From: Candidatus Cloacimonadota bacterium
GTDB lineage: Bacteria; Cloacimonadota; Cloacimonadia; Cloacimonadales; JAJBBL01
Assembly (NCBI GenBank): GCA_019429305.1
Contig: JAHYIR010000001.1
Span: forward strand, 1 to 64,000
Direction: 5' to 3'
DNA: 64,000 nt
Positions within the stretch are counted from its first letter, which is position 1, and every line of letters begins with the position of its first letter. Of this stretch, positions 52,918 to 62,405 are shown in pieces. The notes under the pieces are model-generated. The model made no database searches and was not told where the DNA came from. It saw only the letters and a list, made by a program, of their open reading frames with translations. A program made the position numbers and the translations under genes.

Positions 52918-55806
52918 ATGACAAAGCGTTTTTCTTTAACAGTATTACTAATTACTCTGATCATTACTCTTTTTGGAGTTGATGCAAATTACCTGATCAG
53001 CGTTGATGTTGCCAATGCCTGCAACAGAACTATTTTACGTGAGTTTGATCTGCAGATCTATCACATATCAGGAGATAATCTAATTGCTGGTATCTCTGAT
53101 CTAAACAAGATATCACGTTCAGATGTTTCATGGAAGCTGATTGATGAGAATCCATGGTCAGATAAATATTACATTATCTCTGATAAAAAGGGAAAAAAGA
53201 TAGAATTGGATGCAACTTTAGGAAAAGAGATCTATCGAGATGAAAATATAATGATCATCAAAACAACGGAGTTATCAGTAGAGCAGATTACTATTATCCC
53301 TTACTCGATCACAGAGATGTTTCCTATTCCGATAAATTACCGTTATGAGAGGGTCTATCCTTCATTGAGGACAGAAATCCAAACTGAAAGAACAGTAGTT
53401 AATGATCTATTAACTGAGATAAATCCCGATAGCTTGGGTTACTTTATTCAGAGTCTGGAGGATTTTGGAACAAGATATTGTTTTGCTGCTAACCGTGATC
53501 AGGTAGCAAATTGGATCAAAAACGAGTTTATAAGATTTGGATATACCGATGTCGTTATTGATTCTTTTTATCAAAACAATGTTTGGCATAAGAATGTAGT
53601 AGCAACGATAGAAGGAACCTTAAATCCGGAACAGATTGTTATTATTGGTGGTCATCATGATGCCATTACTTATACTAATCCATATGTTAATGCACCCGGT
53701 GCAGATGATAATGCTTCCGGTTCTGGTGCTGCTCTGGAGATAGCCCGGGCTCTGAAGGCGATAAACTATCAACCCGAAACGACTATTAGATTCATTACTT
53801 TCGCTGCTGAAGAGGTCGGTTTGTGGGGTAGCCATCACTATGCGCAAGCTGCTTTTGATCAGGGAATGAACATCAAAATTATGCTTAATAATGATATGAT
53901 CGCTCATACAACCTATCCTCCCGATAATTGGTCTATTGTGATTTATGAATACTCTGGTTTTGAAAATGAAGCAAATTTTTCCAGACAGGTATTACAGCAG
54001 TTTACCAATTTAACTCCAGTAACAGGATACAACTCTCCTTCTTCAGATAGTTATCCTTTTTGGACAAGAGGATTTCCTCCTATTTTCTTTATTGAGACAG
54101 ATTTCAATCCCTATTATCATACAGTAAACGATCTTTTCATTCATCTCAATATGGACTATGCTATCGAGACGGTTAAAGCTACAGCTGCTATAGCAGTTCT
54201 CATAAACTCAGTTCCCGACATACCAGAAGATTTTTTAGCAAGAGATGCCGGTAACGGTTCTGAGCTCATTTTAGAATGGTCTCCTGTTGAATCTACTGTC
54301 ATTGACTATTATCAAATAGGAGTCGGTTTGAGTACTGGGAGTTATACCTCTTTTTATGAGACTGAGGATACTTCACTGACACTATCAGGCCTCACAGAAG
54401 GGGTGACATATTATGTAGGTCTTAGTGCAGTAGGTGCTTCGGGATATGCCAGTGCGATGGTCGAAACGACGGGTACTCCAAGATCTGTACCATTAGCTCC
54501 GGTAGGGCTATTTGATATGCCTCTATCTGACAGAATAATTTTGAACTGGTCTCCCAATATGGAAGCAGATCTAGCTGGTTATAGGTTATACCGTTCCGAG
54601 CAGGAAGGGGAGTTGGGAGTTCAGATCAATCAAGAACTATTAACTGAAAACTCGTATATTGATATCGATGTTGAAGCAGGTATTTATTATTACTATACTC
54701 TCAAAGCAGTAGATGAAACTAACAATGAAAGTGAACCATCCGAGCAAGTTAGGTCGAGAATCGTCACTATGGATCAGGGTGTATTAATAGTTGCCGATAC
54801 ACCTGACGGTAACGGAAGCTTTCAAAATCCTACTCTGGCTAGTGTAACAAGCTTCTATAATCAAATTCTGACAGGATACTATCCGGATATCTATCCCTTA
54901 TGGTCTGAATATCGAGTCAAATTAGCCGATCTGGGTGCCTATTCGACAATAGTCTGGCATAAAAATAATGTTGCAGTTTCTACTTACGATGATGAGATAA
55001 TCAACGTTATCAAACAGTTTCTTGATCTCGGTGGCAATATTCTTTTCTCTACCTACTTTCCCGGAAACCTTTTTGGTAACTCCAACGTCTATCCAAACAA
55101 CTTTAGTCAGGGGAATTTTATTTTCGATTACCTAAAAATAAATCAAGTAAACATGATCAGTTCGGCAAGGTTTAAGTCTGCTAATTCGACTGTTTCTAAC
55201 TATCCTGAGTTGATAATTGATGAAGATAAAGCTCCTGCCGGTTTTAACTATCATATTTTCAATGTTGAGAGCATTACACCTGCAAATCAGGGCACTGAGA
55301 TATACAGCTATCATTCCGATTTTCCGGATGGAAGCCCTGAAGCTTCGATGAACGGTTTACCGGTAGGTATCGAATATATCGGGAATGATTACAAGGTCAT
55401 CACTTTGAGTTTTCCTCTCTATTACATTGATCAGCAAGATGCTCGTGATTTCATCTCTTATGTAATGAATGAGAAATTCTTTGAGCCGGTCAGTGTAGAA
55501 GATGATGTTGTTATTCCCATCACCGATAAAGAGTTCTATTTATATGGCAACTATCCGAATCCCTTCAACCCTGAAACTGTCATCAAGTTCTATTTACAGC
55601 GAGAATCAATTGTTACTCTTGCAGTCTATAATCTTAAAGGACAAAGAGTTAGGGTGCTAATTGATGATAAAGTGGGAGTGGGTGAACACTTAGCTGTCTG
55701 GAATGGTAAAGACGATCATAATCGGGAAGTAGCGAGTGGGATCTATTTTTACCAATTAACAACGGAGTTTGGTCAAGATATCAAGAAGATGCTTCTGATG
55801 AAATAA
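52918..55806 (+). CDS. Secreted M28-family metallopeptidase with FnIII domains and C-terminal sorting domain
   Basis: 962 residues. Signal peptide MTKRFSLTVLLITLIITLFG. Peptidase unit about 165-430 with the M28 zinc ligands in order: GGHHDA (about 245), GADDNASG (about 261), AAEEVG (catalytic Glu, about 298), NNDMI (about 323) and YHTVND (about 399). Two FnIII-like domains follow (about 435-520, 525-610), then an unassigned alpha/beta region (VLIVADTPDGNG... FLDLGGNILFSTYFPG), and finally a sorting domain NYPNPFNPETVIKFYL ... KKMLLMK. Aminopeptidase activity on extracellular protein is expected, in line with a peptide-fermenting anaerobe. Four bases after the Bor-like gene. Confidence 0.9.
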   Translation: MTKRFSLTVLLITLIITLFGVDANYLISVDVANACNRTILREFDLQIYHISGDNLIAGISDLNKISRSDVSWKLIDENPWSDKYYIISDKKGKKIELDATLGKEIYRDENIMIIKTTELSVEQITIIPYSITEMFPIPINYRYERVYPSLRTEIQTERTVVNDLLTEINPDSLGYFIQSLEDFGTRYCFAANRDQVANWIKNEFIRFGYTDVVIDSFYQNNVWHKNVVATIEGTLNPEQIVIIGGHHDAITYTNPYVNAPGADDNASGSGAALEIARALKAINYQPETTIRFITFAAEEVGLWGSHHYAQAAFDQGMNIKIMLNNDMIAHTTYPPDNWSIVIYEYSGFENEANFSRQVLQQFTNLTPVTGYNSPSSDSYPFWTRGFPPIFFIETDFNPYYHTVNDLFIHLNMDYAIETVKATAAIAVLINSVPDIPEDFLARDAGNGSELILEWSPVESTVIDYYQIGVGLSTGSYTSFYETEDTSLTLSGLTEGVTYYVGLSAVGASGYASAMVETTGTPRSVPLAPVGLFDMPLSDRIILNWSPNMEADLAGYRLYRSEQEGELGVQINQELLTENSYIDIDVEAGIYYYYTLKAVDETNNESEPSEQVRSRIVTMDQGVLIVADTPDGNGSFQNPTLASVTSFYNQILTGYYPDIYPLWSEYRVKLADLGAYSTIVWHKNNVAVSTYDDEIINVIKQFLDLGGNILFSTYFPGNLFGNSNVYPNNFSQGNFIFDYLKINQVNMISSARFKSANSTVSNYPELIIDEDKAPAGFNYHIFNVESITPANQGTEIYSYHSDFPDGSPEASMNGLPVGIEYIGNDYKVITLSFPLYYIDQQDARDFISYVMNEKFFEPVSVEDDVVIPITDKEFYLYGNYPNPFNPETVIKFYLQRESIVTLAVYNLKGQRVRVLIDDKVGVGEHLAVWNGKDDHNREVASGIYFYQLTTEFGQDIKKMLLMK

Positions 55807-55927
55807 AAGAATTAAATCCTATATAGTTAGTTTATCGACAAAAGAGTTGTATATAAATCTTTTTTATGATGTGACTTCATCAAGCTCAGAAGCAGTAACT
55901 AAGAAGAAATATCCTCGGTTCGATAAA

Positions 55928-55955
55928 TTTTACCACTCAAAAATGAGTGGTAAAA
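55928..55955. other. 12-bp hairpin downstream of the M28 peptidase gene
   Basis: TTTTACCACTCA (55928-55939) and TGAGTGGTAAAA (55944-55955) pair perfectly around AAAA. It is about 120 bp after the peptidase stop. No T-run on the plus strand, so terminator function is only possible, not shown. Confidence 0.5.
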
Positions 55956-55993
55956 CACTCATGATTACATATATTATTGTAATTCTTTTTATA

Positions 55994-56044
55994 ATCTGTG
56001 TTTATCATTTTTTAAATCAGTGTAAATCCGTGGTTTAATGCTTG
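55994..56044. repeat. Dispersed ~50-bp intergenic repeat, copy 2
   Basis: Second copy of the repeat at 33821-33870, same orientation (ATCTGTGTTTATC ... ATCCGTGGTTTAATGCTTG). Directly after it (56060-56112) comes a stretch with CCATTTCGCTACGCTCCAG and TCGAGATGACA that also looks like a short interspersed intergenic repeat, but only one copy is in the window. Confidence 0.5.
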
Positions 56045-56134
56045 CTGTTTTGTTTCGAGGTTGGTCAGAAATGAGATCTCTCCATTTCGCTACGCTCCAG
56101 TCGAGATGACACTTCTATTTAGTCAGTTTTGTGG

Positions 56135-57277
56135 TTATTCAGAAATCAATTCTATGATGTGATCTTCTAATCTCCAGTTCCAGGTATCGAGTGCTGTTTT
56201 TCCAGATTTATCGAGGATAGCTCTATCTATATTATGTTTTAATAGGGTATCGATCGTCTGCGGATTTCCTCTTTCCAAGGCATAGAAAAGGGCAGACCAA
56301 CCATTGTTATCAACAGCATTGATCTCTGCACCTTTTGACAATAACATTGCCACAATATCCGGTAAATCCATCTTTACTGCTCTCATTAACGATGTATCGC
56401 TTAACTGAGCTCCGCGTGCATTGATATCAGCACCGGCAATGATCAGTTTTTCGGCAATTGATTTATCCCTGTTATCAATAGCTAAAAAGAGGGCTGGATT
56501 ATTCTGTCTTACATCCTTGACATCGGGGTTCACTCTACTCTCCAGTAGCAGACTAACTATTTGTTCATTCTTGTGAAAGATCGCCTCTACTAAGGGAAAT
56601 TCACCATGTCTCGTTTTCAACTCCGGATCAGCACCATTATTCAATAACAGAGATACCATTGGGGTATCCTGATTAGTAACAGCTGACAGGAGTGGAGTCC
56701 ATTGATAACGATCTCTTTGATTAACTCTCGCTTTGTTGGTTAAGAGATATTCAGCGATTCGATAATGACTAAATAGCACAGCATATCTCAGGGGAGTCAA
56801 ACCGTCTTCATCGGCTTTGTCAATTTCTGCTCTCGAATCGATCAAGAATCTCACAGCTTCGAACTTGCCATTTCTGGCAGCTAAAATGAGTGGAGTAAAG
56901 GAGTCCTCGTTAAGCCGGTTTATATCAAATCCGAGAGCAAACATAGTGTCCAGGATATTAACCAAACCAAGACCGGCAACAGTAACAAAGAGGTCCGGCA
57001 GGAAGAATCTACTTAGTTCGGAGGGTGTCATGCCGGTTATCTCTACGATCTCTAATAGATCAACGTTATGCAGAATCTCATTCAATTCGAGCAGATCTCT
57101 ATCTTCACGTAATCCTGAAGTCAATAAACTATTCAGTGTGCTTTTCGTCTCCATTAGTACTTCCTGACGTTCTATTTCCTGTAACTCTTCTGTAATTAAT
57201 TCATCAGCAGAGATCAGCGTATGGAAAGAAAAAAAACAGAATACTATTAGCAAACATAAAAAGATAGAGAACTTCAT
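56135..57277 (-). CDS. Exported ankyrin-repeat protein
   Basis: 380 residues. Signal peptide MKFSIFLCLLIVFCFFSFHTLISA. Unassigned segment to about 120, then seven to eight ankyrin repeats (DSFTPLILAARNGKFEAVRFLIDS, DGLTPLRYAVLFSHYRIAEYLLTN, WTPLLSAVTNQDTPMVSLLLNNGADPE, NGWSALFYALERGNPQTIDTLLK). Periplasmic protein-protein binding is likely; partner unknown. Start overlaps the folA stop by four bases. Confidence 0.9.
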   Translation of the reverse strand: MKFSIFLCLLIVFCFFSFHTLISADELITEELQEIERQEVLMETKSTLNSLLTSGLREDRDLLELNEILHNVDLLEIVEITGMTPSELSRFFLPDLFVTVAGLGLVNILDTMFALGFDINRLNEDSFTPLILAARNGKFEAVRFLIDSRAEIDKADEDGLTPLRYAVLFSHYRIAEYLLTNKARVNQRDRYQWTPLLSAVTNQDTPMVSLLLNNGADPELKTRHGEFPLVEAIFHKNEQIVSLLLESRVNPDVKDVRQNNPALFLAIDNRDKSIAEKLIIAGADINARGAQLSDTSLMRAVKMDLPDIVAMLLSKGAEINAVDNNGWSALFYALERGNPQTIDTLLKHNIDRAILDKSGKTALDTWNWRLEDHIIELISE

Positions 57278-57795
57278 ACGGTAGTTCTCTTTTGATATGT
57301 CATAAAGTCATAATCGAAAGGGTTATCTTCATCTCTTTTCCCCTTTTCGGAAGAGATAAGCAACCATTCATCCTCGTCATAGAGAGGAAAGTATGTATCT
57401 CCGGCAAAATCCTCATTGATTCTGGTCAGATAGAGTTTTTGCGCATAGGGAAGGAAGAGTTCGAAGAGTGTCTCGCCTCCGATGATGAAAATCTCTTTTT
57501 CCTGCCACTCACCTGAATTCATTTTCTGATCTATCAGGAGAAAAAACTCGTCTATATCAGCAACCCGATAGACATCTTCGTCCGTCTGTTTACGGGAAAA
57601 TAGGATATTGACACGACCGGGGAGCGGTTTTCCGATAGATTCTATAGTCTTTCTACCCATTACGACGATATTACCCCAAGTTAAGTTCTTAAAGTGCTTT
57701 AAATCTTCCGGCAAAGACCACGGTATCCTGTTTGCCAAACCAATTACCCTGTTCTTCGCTACGGCTGCAACAATTGATATCTTTAACTCATTCAT
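57274..57795 (-). CDS. folA: Dihydrofolate reductase
   Basis: 173 residues. ISIVAAVAKNRVIGLANRIPWSLPEDLKHFKNLT is the typical start with the IPWSLPEDL substrate/cofactor loop and its acidic residue; VVMGRKTIES, PLPGRVNILFSR and FIIGGETLFELFLPYAQKLYLTRI follow. Reduces dihydrofolate with NADPH. Overlaps the preceding SUOX-fold gene by 8 bp and the ankyrin gene by 4 bp; thymidylate synthase is not nearby. Confidence 0.95.
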   Translation of the reverse strand: MNELKISIVAAVAKNRVIGLANRIPWSLPEDLKHFKNLTWGNIVVMGRKTIESIGKPLPGRVNILFSRKQTDEDVYRVADIDEFFLLIDQKMNSGEWQEKEIFIIGGETLFELFLPYAQKLYLTRINEDFAGDTYFPLYDEDEWLLISSEKGKRDEDNPFDYDFMTYQKRTTV

Positions 57796-58393
57796 CTAAA
57801 AACCTCTTCACTTCTCCATCCGGTATCTGTCGAAGTTTGAAACCGGAATTAACATCTCTCATGAACCCGGCTGTAATATAGGCATCGTCGGGATATCCCC
57901 TTTTTTCCCAGAATCCGGAGACATATTTCTCGGAAAAGATAACTTCTACAACACTCTTTGCCGATTTATAACCCCAAAGATAGGGGCAGAATAATCTCAC
58001 CGGACCGCCGTAATCCTCTTCCAGCCATTGATCATCAAATTCATAAGCCAACAGAGTTCTCTCCTGCATTGCAATATCGAGAGGTATAGATGTATCATAG
58101 AACTTGCCGACTGACCAAAACCTCACAAAGTTAGTCTCCTCATTGATCCCTGCAGCTTCTGCCACATCGGATAATTTAACTCCACCCCAACGACCAAAGA
58201 CCGAAAAGCGGGTAACACTCGTCAATCTCGCTTCAGCTACTGTTTTTGGCATGTTCATGAGATAATCCCAGTTCAGGACCTGTGGATTTTGACAAGTACC
58301 ACTGATCTTAATCTCCCACTTCTCTCTCTTTAATCTTCCAGGATGACCTTCAGCCCAGAATATCGGTGTATTAAGTTCTTTTAATCTGCTCAT
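57788..58393 (-). CDS. Sulfite-oxidase-fold (molybdopterin-domain) protein lacking the Cys metal ligand
   Basis: 201 residues, no signal peptide or Tat motif. SUOX/YedY fold: WEIKISGTCQNPQVLNWDYLMNMPK, FGRWGGVKLSDVAEAAGI, LLAYEFDDQWLEEDYGGPVRLFCPYLWGYKSAKSVVEVIF and a final YITAGFMRDVN. Where catalytic members have T-C-V-x-G, this has T-S-V-T-R (Ser 59), so the thiolate that binds Mo is replaced. It may bind metal through Ser, or be a structural or cofactor-binding relative. Overlaps folA. GAGAGGA ribosome site. Confidence 0.75.
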   Translation of the reverse strand: MSRLKELNTPIFWAEGHPGRLKREKWEIKISGTCQNPQVLNWDYLMNMPKTVAEARLTSVTRFSVFGRWGGVKLSDVAEAAGINEETNFVRFWSVGKFYDTSIPLDIAMQERTLLAYEFDDQWLEEDYGGPVRLFCPYLWGYKSAKSVVEVIFSEKYVSGFWEKRGYPDDAYITAGFMRDVNSGFKLRQIPDGEVKRFLDE

Positions 58394-58424
58394 TAGACAG
58401 TCCTCTCTAAATAGCTATTTCTGT

Positions 58425-60902
58425 TTATTCACGCGTTAAAGCCAGTTTAACGGTTGTTCTCACTAAAAATGACCGATCGTTTGCCATGAGGTTCAGATAA
58501 CTTCTGCTCAAAGGTGTATCGATCTTTTTCAAGCTTCTGGCAGTGATAAATCTCAGATGTTCCGATTTAGATTCGATGAAGGGTATGATCATAGCCAGAA
58601 CAGTATCGTCAGAAAACTCACCTAACGCCCCAATCAGAGCAGGCAGATATTTTTTCTCTTGGATAAACTTTTCCAGCTTCGGAAGGTATTCTGCTAATTT
58701 TAATTCCCCAATCAAACTGATCGTATTTTTTACAGTGAGAGTGTCTTCAGCAGCTAACCCTTTGGCAAGATATTCCTGCATCAATTCCGATTTCTGAGCA
58801 AAATCCAGGATAGCCCGGTATTCTAATCCGCTTTTTGTATTCAATTTTTCTGTTAAGATATATTCTGCAGCCTCTTCCTCAAAATCAAGAATGCGAATTC
58901 TGGCTCGCCTGACTCGTTCTATGCTGCTTCCAACTTCCCATTCGGAAGCGATCTCAAAAATTTCCGAGACTGTCGTTAAGGTATCGATCTCTACCAAACT
59001 TTCATCATCTATCTTGATCTTAACTACTTCTTCCTCTTCTTTTAGCTGCTCGGTATCGATCCCGATCCCATAAACACCTCTTATCCAGAAATCATTGTTT
59101 CCCCATGTATCATCAGGGTAGATATCATCACCATCGAGATCCATGAAGATACCTATCCCGCCACTGTCACGAGCTTCATTGGCATAGCCGTAATTAGTAA
59201 GGCGGTTTCGTTCATAACGATCATTTCCCTCAACATCAAGAAATATACCGACCGAGTTGGTCAAACCGAGTCCGTTGCCGCCATCTATGGAATAGTGATC
59301 ATCACCTGCCCTGTCAATAAAGAACCCGACGGCATAGTCGTGACCTGCTCCCTGACCGGGACCGAAACGAGAATAGTAGGTATCATCACCCTCTGCATTA
59401 TATAGAAAACCGCCGGCAAGATGGATTCCGCTTCCCTGAGCATATTGAACGGCATTGAAGGTATCATTGCCACCACTATCAAGCAGAATACCCAAAGCAT
59501 ACCAGTAACCGACCCCTTGCGCATATACCGCACCTTCATAGCTGTCATTACCCGACTCATCATAAAGGATACCAATACCGCCACCCCAGTCAGGACGAAC
59601 CCCAAAACCGAATCCTTGAGCCATCGAACGGTAATCATCAGGTCTCAAAGGAGCATGCAAGTATTTGCCACCGGCATAGTAGAGATCATTACCACTATGA
59701 TCGATCAATAGTCCGGTTCCCAAAGTTCCGCCAAAACCGTGGCTATAACCGGTAGTATAGTAAATATCGTTTCCCTCTTCGTTGATATTGATGGAGAGAC
59801 CGAAAGTAGCAGCACTGAGAGAATACCGCCCTAAACGGTAAATATCATCTCCGCCACCGTCATAGTGATATTGATAACCGAGGAAAGCAGAGAAAGCCAG
59901 ATCGTCGCCATAATACCGGTCGTTACCCTCTAAGTCCATCATCCAACCGATACCACCCAAAACACGATTCATTGACCCGGGGGTATCATTCCGCCAGATA
60001 TCGTCCCCTGCCATATCGATCACTAAGTAATACGGCTGCTTGAAATCCGTATATAGATCCGAATAATAGATATCATTACCTGCCGACTCGATCATAAAGA
60101 CAAACGGTTCTCTATAAACATCATCTCCTTTAGTACCGATGATAAATCTGCCCCAAGCGGTATCTCTTGTTAGAGGAGATTTGTTAGTAAAATCAATTTT
60201 ATGTAGGTTTTCTTTCAGTGTTAGTACCCCTTGATTGAATACTCTGACTGCCGTAAAGAGATGCCCCCAATCTATCTTGTCTAATATCTCCTTCAGGTCT
60301 TTCATCTCCAGATCTTCATATTCATCTCTGTAAACTTCAGGTTTCAGTTTCTGATATCTCTCTTTGTCTCCAGAGTCCGACCACATCGTATAAGACAACC
60401 AAGTTAAAACCCCCATGTCTTTTTCAGTCAAAGCGGCAAAAGCTCTTTTTCTGTAGTTCTCGGTTCGTGCAAAGAGCATTTCTCCATAACTAAAAAGGTC
60501 TTTTGGTTGCCTTACTTTTTGAGTAAAATATTGCTGGAAGAATTCATCTGTCTCTTCCACAGTTTTTTGGATAGGTAACGAATAGTCGTCATATTCGAAA
60601 ATCTTAGGAACAAGAAAGTTTGTCAAACTGATGAGATCGCGGCTTTCTATCAGCGAGTTGAGATCATCTACAAAGCGGGGAAACTCCAGTGGAGTATTGA
60701 TTACATCAATGATCTGCTTGATCTTAAACTCAGTAGAAAGAGACCAATCCTTCACAAAATTAAGCGAATTTGTCTCTAAATCTGCTCTCACTAACAGAGA
60801 GTCGATGAGGGTATATTCATGATCCTTCATTACACCGGCGGCAAGGAGAGTGAGCTGACCTAAGATTACCAATATGACTAACAAATTTTTGACTGATAAC
60901 AT
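58425..60902 (-). CDS. Exported protein with tandem Gly-Asn/Asp-Asp-x-Tyr beta repeats and C-terminal HEAT-like repeats
   Basis: 825 residues. Signal peptide (MLSVKNLLVILVILGQLTLLAAG); helical N-terminal third (to about 260); then ten or so ~25-35-residue units (about 260-620) of the form G-x-G-I-x-x-D-x-x-G-N-D-x-Y-x-G, e.g. GIGILYDESGNDSYEG, GLLIDHSGNDLYYAGG, GFFIDRAGDDHYSIDGG, likely a beta-solenoid with acidic, possibly calcium-binding, turns; finally HEAT-like helices (about 650-825). Not standard RTX nonapeptides. Family not recognised; periplasmic or surface location inferred. GAGGAAAA ribosome site. Confidence 0.75.
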   Translation of the reverse strand: MLSVKNLLVILVILGQLTLLAAGVMKDHEYTLIDSLLVRADLETNSLNFVKDWSLSTEFKIKQIIDVINTPLEFPRFVDDLNSLIESRDLISLTNFLVPKIFEYDDYSLPIQKTVEETDEFFQQYFTQKVRQPKDLFSYGEMLFARTENYRKRAFAALTEKDMGVLTWLSYTMWSDSGDKERYQKLKPEVYRDEYEDLEMKDLKEILDKIDWGHLFTAVRVFNQGVLTLKENLHKIDFTNKSPLTRDTAWGRFIIGTKGDDVYREPFVFMIESAGNDIYYSDLYTDFKQPYYLVIDMAGDDIWRNDTPGSMNRVLGGIGWMMDLEGNDRYYGDDLAFSAFLGYQYHYDGGGDDIYRLGRYSLSAATFGLSININEEGNDIYYTTGYSHGFGGTLGTGLLIDHSGNDLYYAGGKYLHAPLRPDDYRSMAQGFGFGVRPDWGGGIGILYDESGNDSYEGAVYAQGVGYWYALGILLDSGGNDTFNAVQYAQGSGIHLAGGFLYNAEGDDTYYSRFGPGQGAGHDYAVGFFIDRAGDDHYSIDGGNGLGLTNSVGIFLDVEGNDRYERNRLTNYGYANEARDSGGIGIFMDLDGDDIYPDDTWGNNDFWIRGVYGIGIDTEQLKEEEEVVKIKIDDESLVEIDTLTTVSEIFEIASEWEVGSSIERVRRARIRILDFEEEAAEYILTEKLNTKSGLEYRAILDFAQKSELMQEYLAKGLAAEDTLTVKNTISLIGELKLAEYLPKLEKFIQEKKYLPALIGALGEFSDDTVLAMIIPFIESKSEHLRFITARSLKKIDTPLSRSYLNLMANDRSFLVRTTVKLALTRE

Positions 60903-61222
60903 GGTTTTTCCTCATCAGATATATTTCATTTTCACTTTTCGTTCGAGAAGATACGATGTAAAGTTTTTTCCGCAAGAAGATTTATAACCTTTATTCACCT
61001 TTCTTATACTTCTAAAAAATATGGTAAAAATGTCCAGTGACATCTTGGTACAGTGGAGCAGCATTACAATACTACTTAACGGTTCTTCAGTTAAAAAAGT
61101 GGAGTACTTTTCAATACTGTCGACCTTTCTATGAAAAACGAATGAAACAAGAAACATACCTTAACGTTTTAATTTTATCTGATTAAGTATTAATTCATTC
61201 AAAACAAAAGGAGGTTAAGACT
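60903..61222. other. Divergent intergenic region
   Basis: 320 bp between the repeat protein (minus) and a plus-strand gene. Only short inverted repeats are visible (AAAGT-GGAGT-ACTTT near 61095; ATGTC-CAGT-GACAT near 61028). Promoters for both genes presumably lie here; none is clear. AAAGGAGG ribosome site at about 61208-61215. Confidence 0.4.
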
Positions 61223-61951
61223 ATGAAACAAGTTGATTTATATACACCAATATTACATGATTTAGTAAGAAGAGTTTCACCGTGGCACATGTTTGTTGGT
61301 GGACCTAGTTTCCCCGAAAAACCCCTTTATAATCCGGACGAAAAATTTGATTCACTAACCAAAACAGAAGTAAAATATAATGATGGTGGACATATTAAAT
61401 CAATAAGTGGTGTTAATAAAGATGGAGAAGAAGCTTTTATTGAATTTAAAGTTGATGATTCAAATTCAGAATTTATAAAAGTATCAGCGATTCTAAAAAA
61501 AAATGATTTAATCCAATTAGAAATTACTGAGTGGCTTATTGACGATACACTTAATCTTACCTTTAGAACTCCACAAAATACAGATTATGATATTGATTTT
61601 TATTTTAAACAGTTAGACAATAATCAAGGTAAATATGATATCAAGATAGTAGTTAATGGTAAGACTTTACAAGGTATAGATACAGGAACAACTAAAATTC
61701 CTGAAATTGCTTTAGAATTTGCAGAAGAGATATCAGCTATGGACTCTGATCTCACAATAGCTGCCTTAAATACTGTTTTCTCAGGGATACTTGTTATGCA
61801 TGCATATAGTGAAGACATATTGTATCACACAAGAGATATCTTTAATCTAAATGTGAAAGCAGCCACATACTCAGACATCAAAGGGCCAGTAGTTACTATT
61901 GTAGTGTTTATTATAAGCTGTGTATTTATCTATTTTTATTTCAACAGATAA
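61223..61951 (+). CDS. Unknown C-terminally anchored protein
   Basis: 242 residues, not recognised. Mostly beta/mixed (YNDGGHIKSISGVNKDGEEAFIEFKVDDSN), with one hydrophobic helix at the very C-terminus (VVTIVVFIISCVFIYFYFNR), giving a tail-anchored layout with the body in the cytoplasm or a single-pass protein. More AT-rich than the surrounding genes, which could reflect acquisition. Strong ribosome site. Next to two small membrane proteins. Confidence 0.65.
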   Translation: MKQVDLYTPILHDLVRRVSPWHMFVGGPSFPEKPLYNPDEKFDSLTKTEVKYNDGGHIKSISGVNKDGEEAFIEFKVDDSNSEFIKVSAILKKNDLIQLEITEWLIDDTLNLTFRTPQNTDYDIDFYFKQLDNNQGKYDIKIVVNGKTLQGIDTGTTKIPEIALEFAEEISAMDSDLTIAALNTVFSGILVMHAYSEDILYHTRDIFNLNVKAATYSDIKGPVVTIVVFIISCVFIYFYFNR

Positions 61952-62018
61952 TTAGAGGAGATAAAATAGATGAAGTATCTCAAAGTCACCTGAATAAATT
62001 AAAACAAAGGGATAAGAA

Positions 62019-62246
62019 ATGGTCAAATTCTATCTGAAGAAGTATGTGTTTAATATAGCATCGACGATGCCATTTATGATAGGTGCACTACTATTATTTG
62101 AAGAGATTGGTTATTTAGCTACAATTGGTGTATGTTTGATTGGTCTCAGCGCTGCAACATTTGGATATTATGGAGAACAATTCAATAGCAATGCGATAAA
62201 ATACTACAAAAAGGCGAAAGATGAGAAAAATGAAAAAGATAAATAG
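62019..62246 (+). CDS. Small two-helix membrane protein, paralogue 1
   Basis: 75 residues. MVKFYLKKYVFNI start, two membrane helices (about 14-30 and 33-50), then GYYGEQFNSNAIKYYKKAKDEKNEKDK, a charged tail. Clearly related to 62406-62633: same length, same MVKFYxKK...FNI start, LIGxSAA..GYYGxQ and A-x-K-x-YKK positions. Function unknown. AAAGGGATAAG ribosome site. Confidence 0.75.
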   Translation: MVKFYLKKYVFNIASTMPFMIGALLLFEEIGYLATIGVCLIGLSAATFGYYGEQFNSNAIKYYKKAKDEKNEKDK

Positions 62247-62405
62247 CCAGTTAATATCTTTCTAAGCATGTTCTTAGTTTTAAGAATGCCTCTGTTTTGG
62301 AATGGTAGGTGATTTTATGAATCAGAGACTTGTAATATTTTAACAAGAATATCTACCTTAATGCATATTCTACTATGGTCTAGTTGAAAATAATTGGGGG
62401 GAGAA

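Noticed and set aside
58425-60902. RTX toxin repeats
   Set aside because: Units have GND/GDD and Tyr but lack the GGxGxDxLx nonapeptide period and a type I secretion tail; a signal peptide is present instead.
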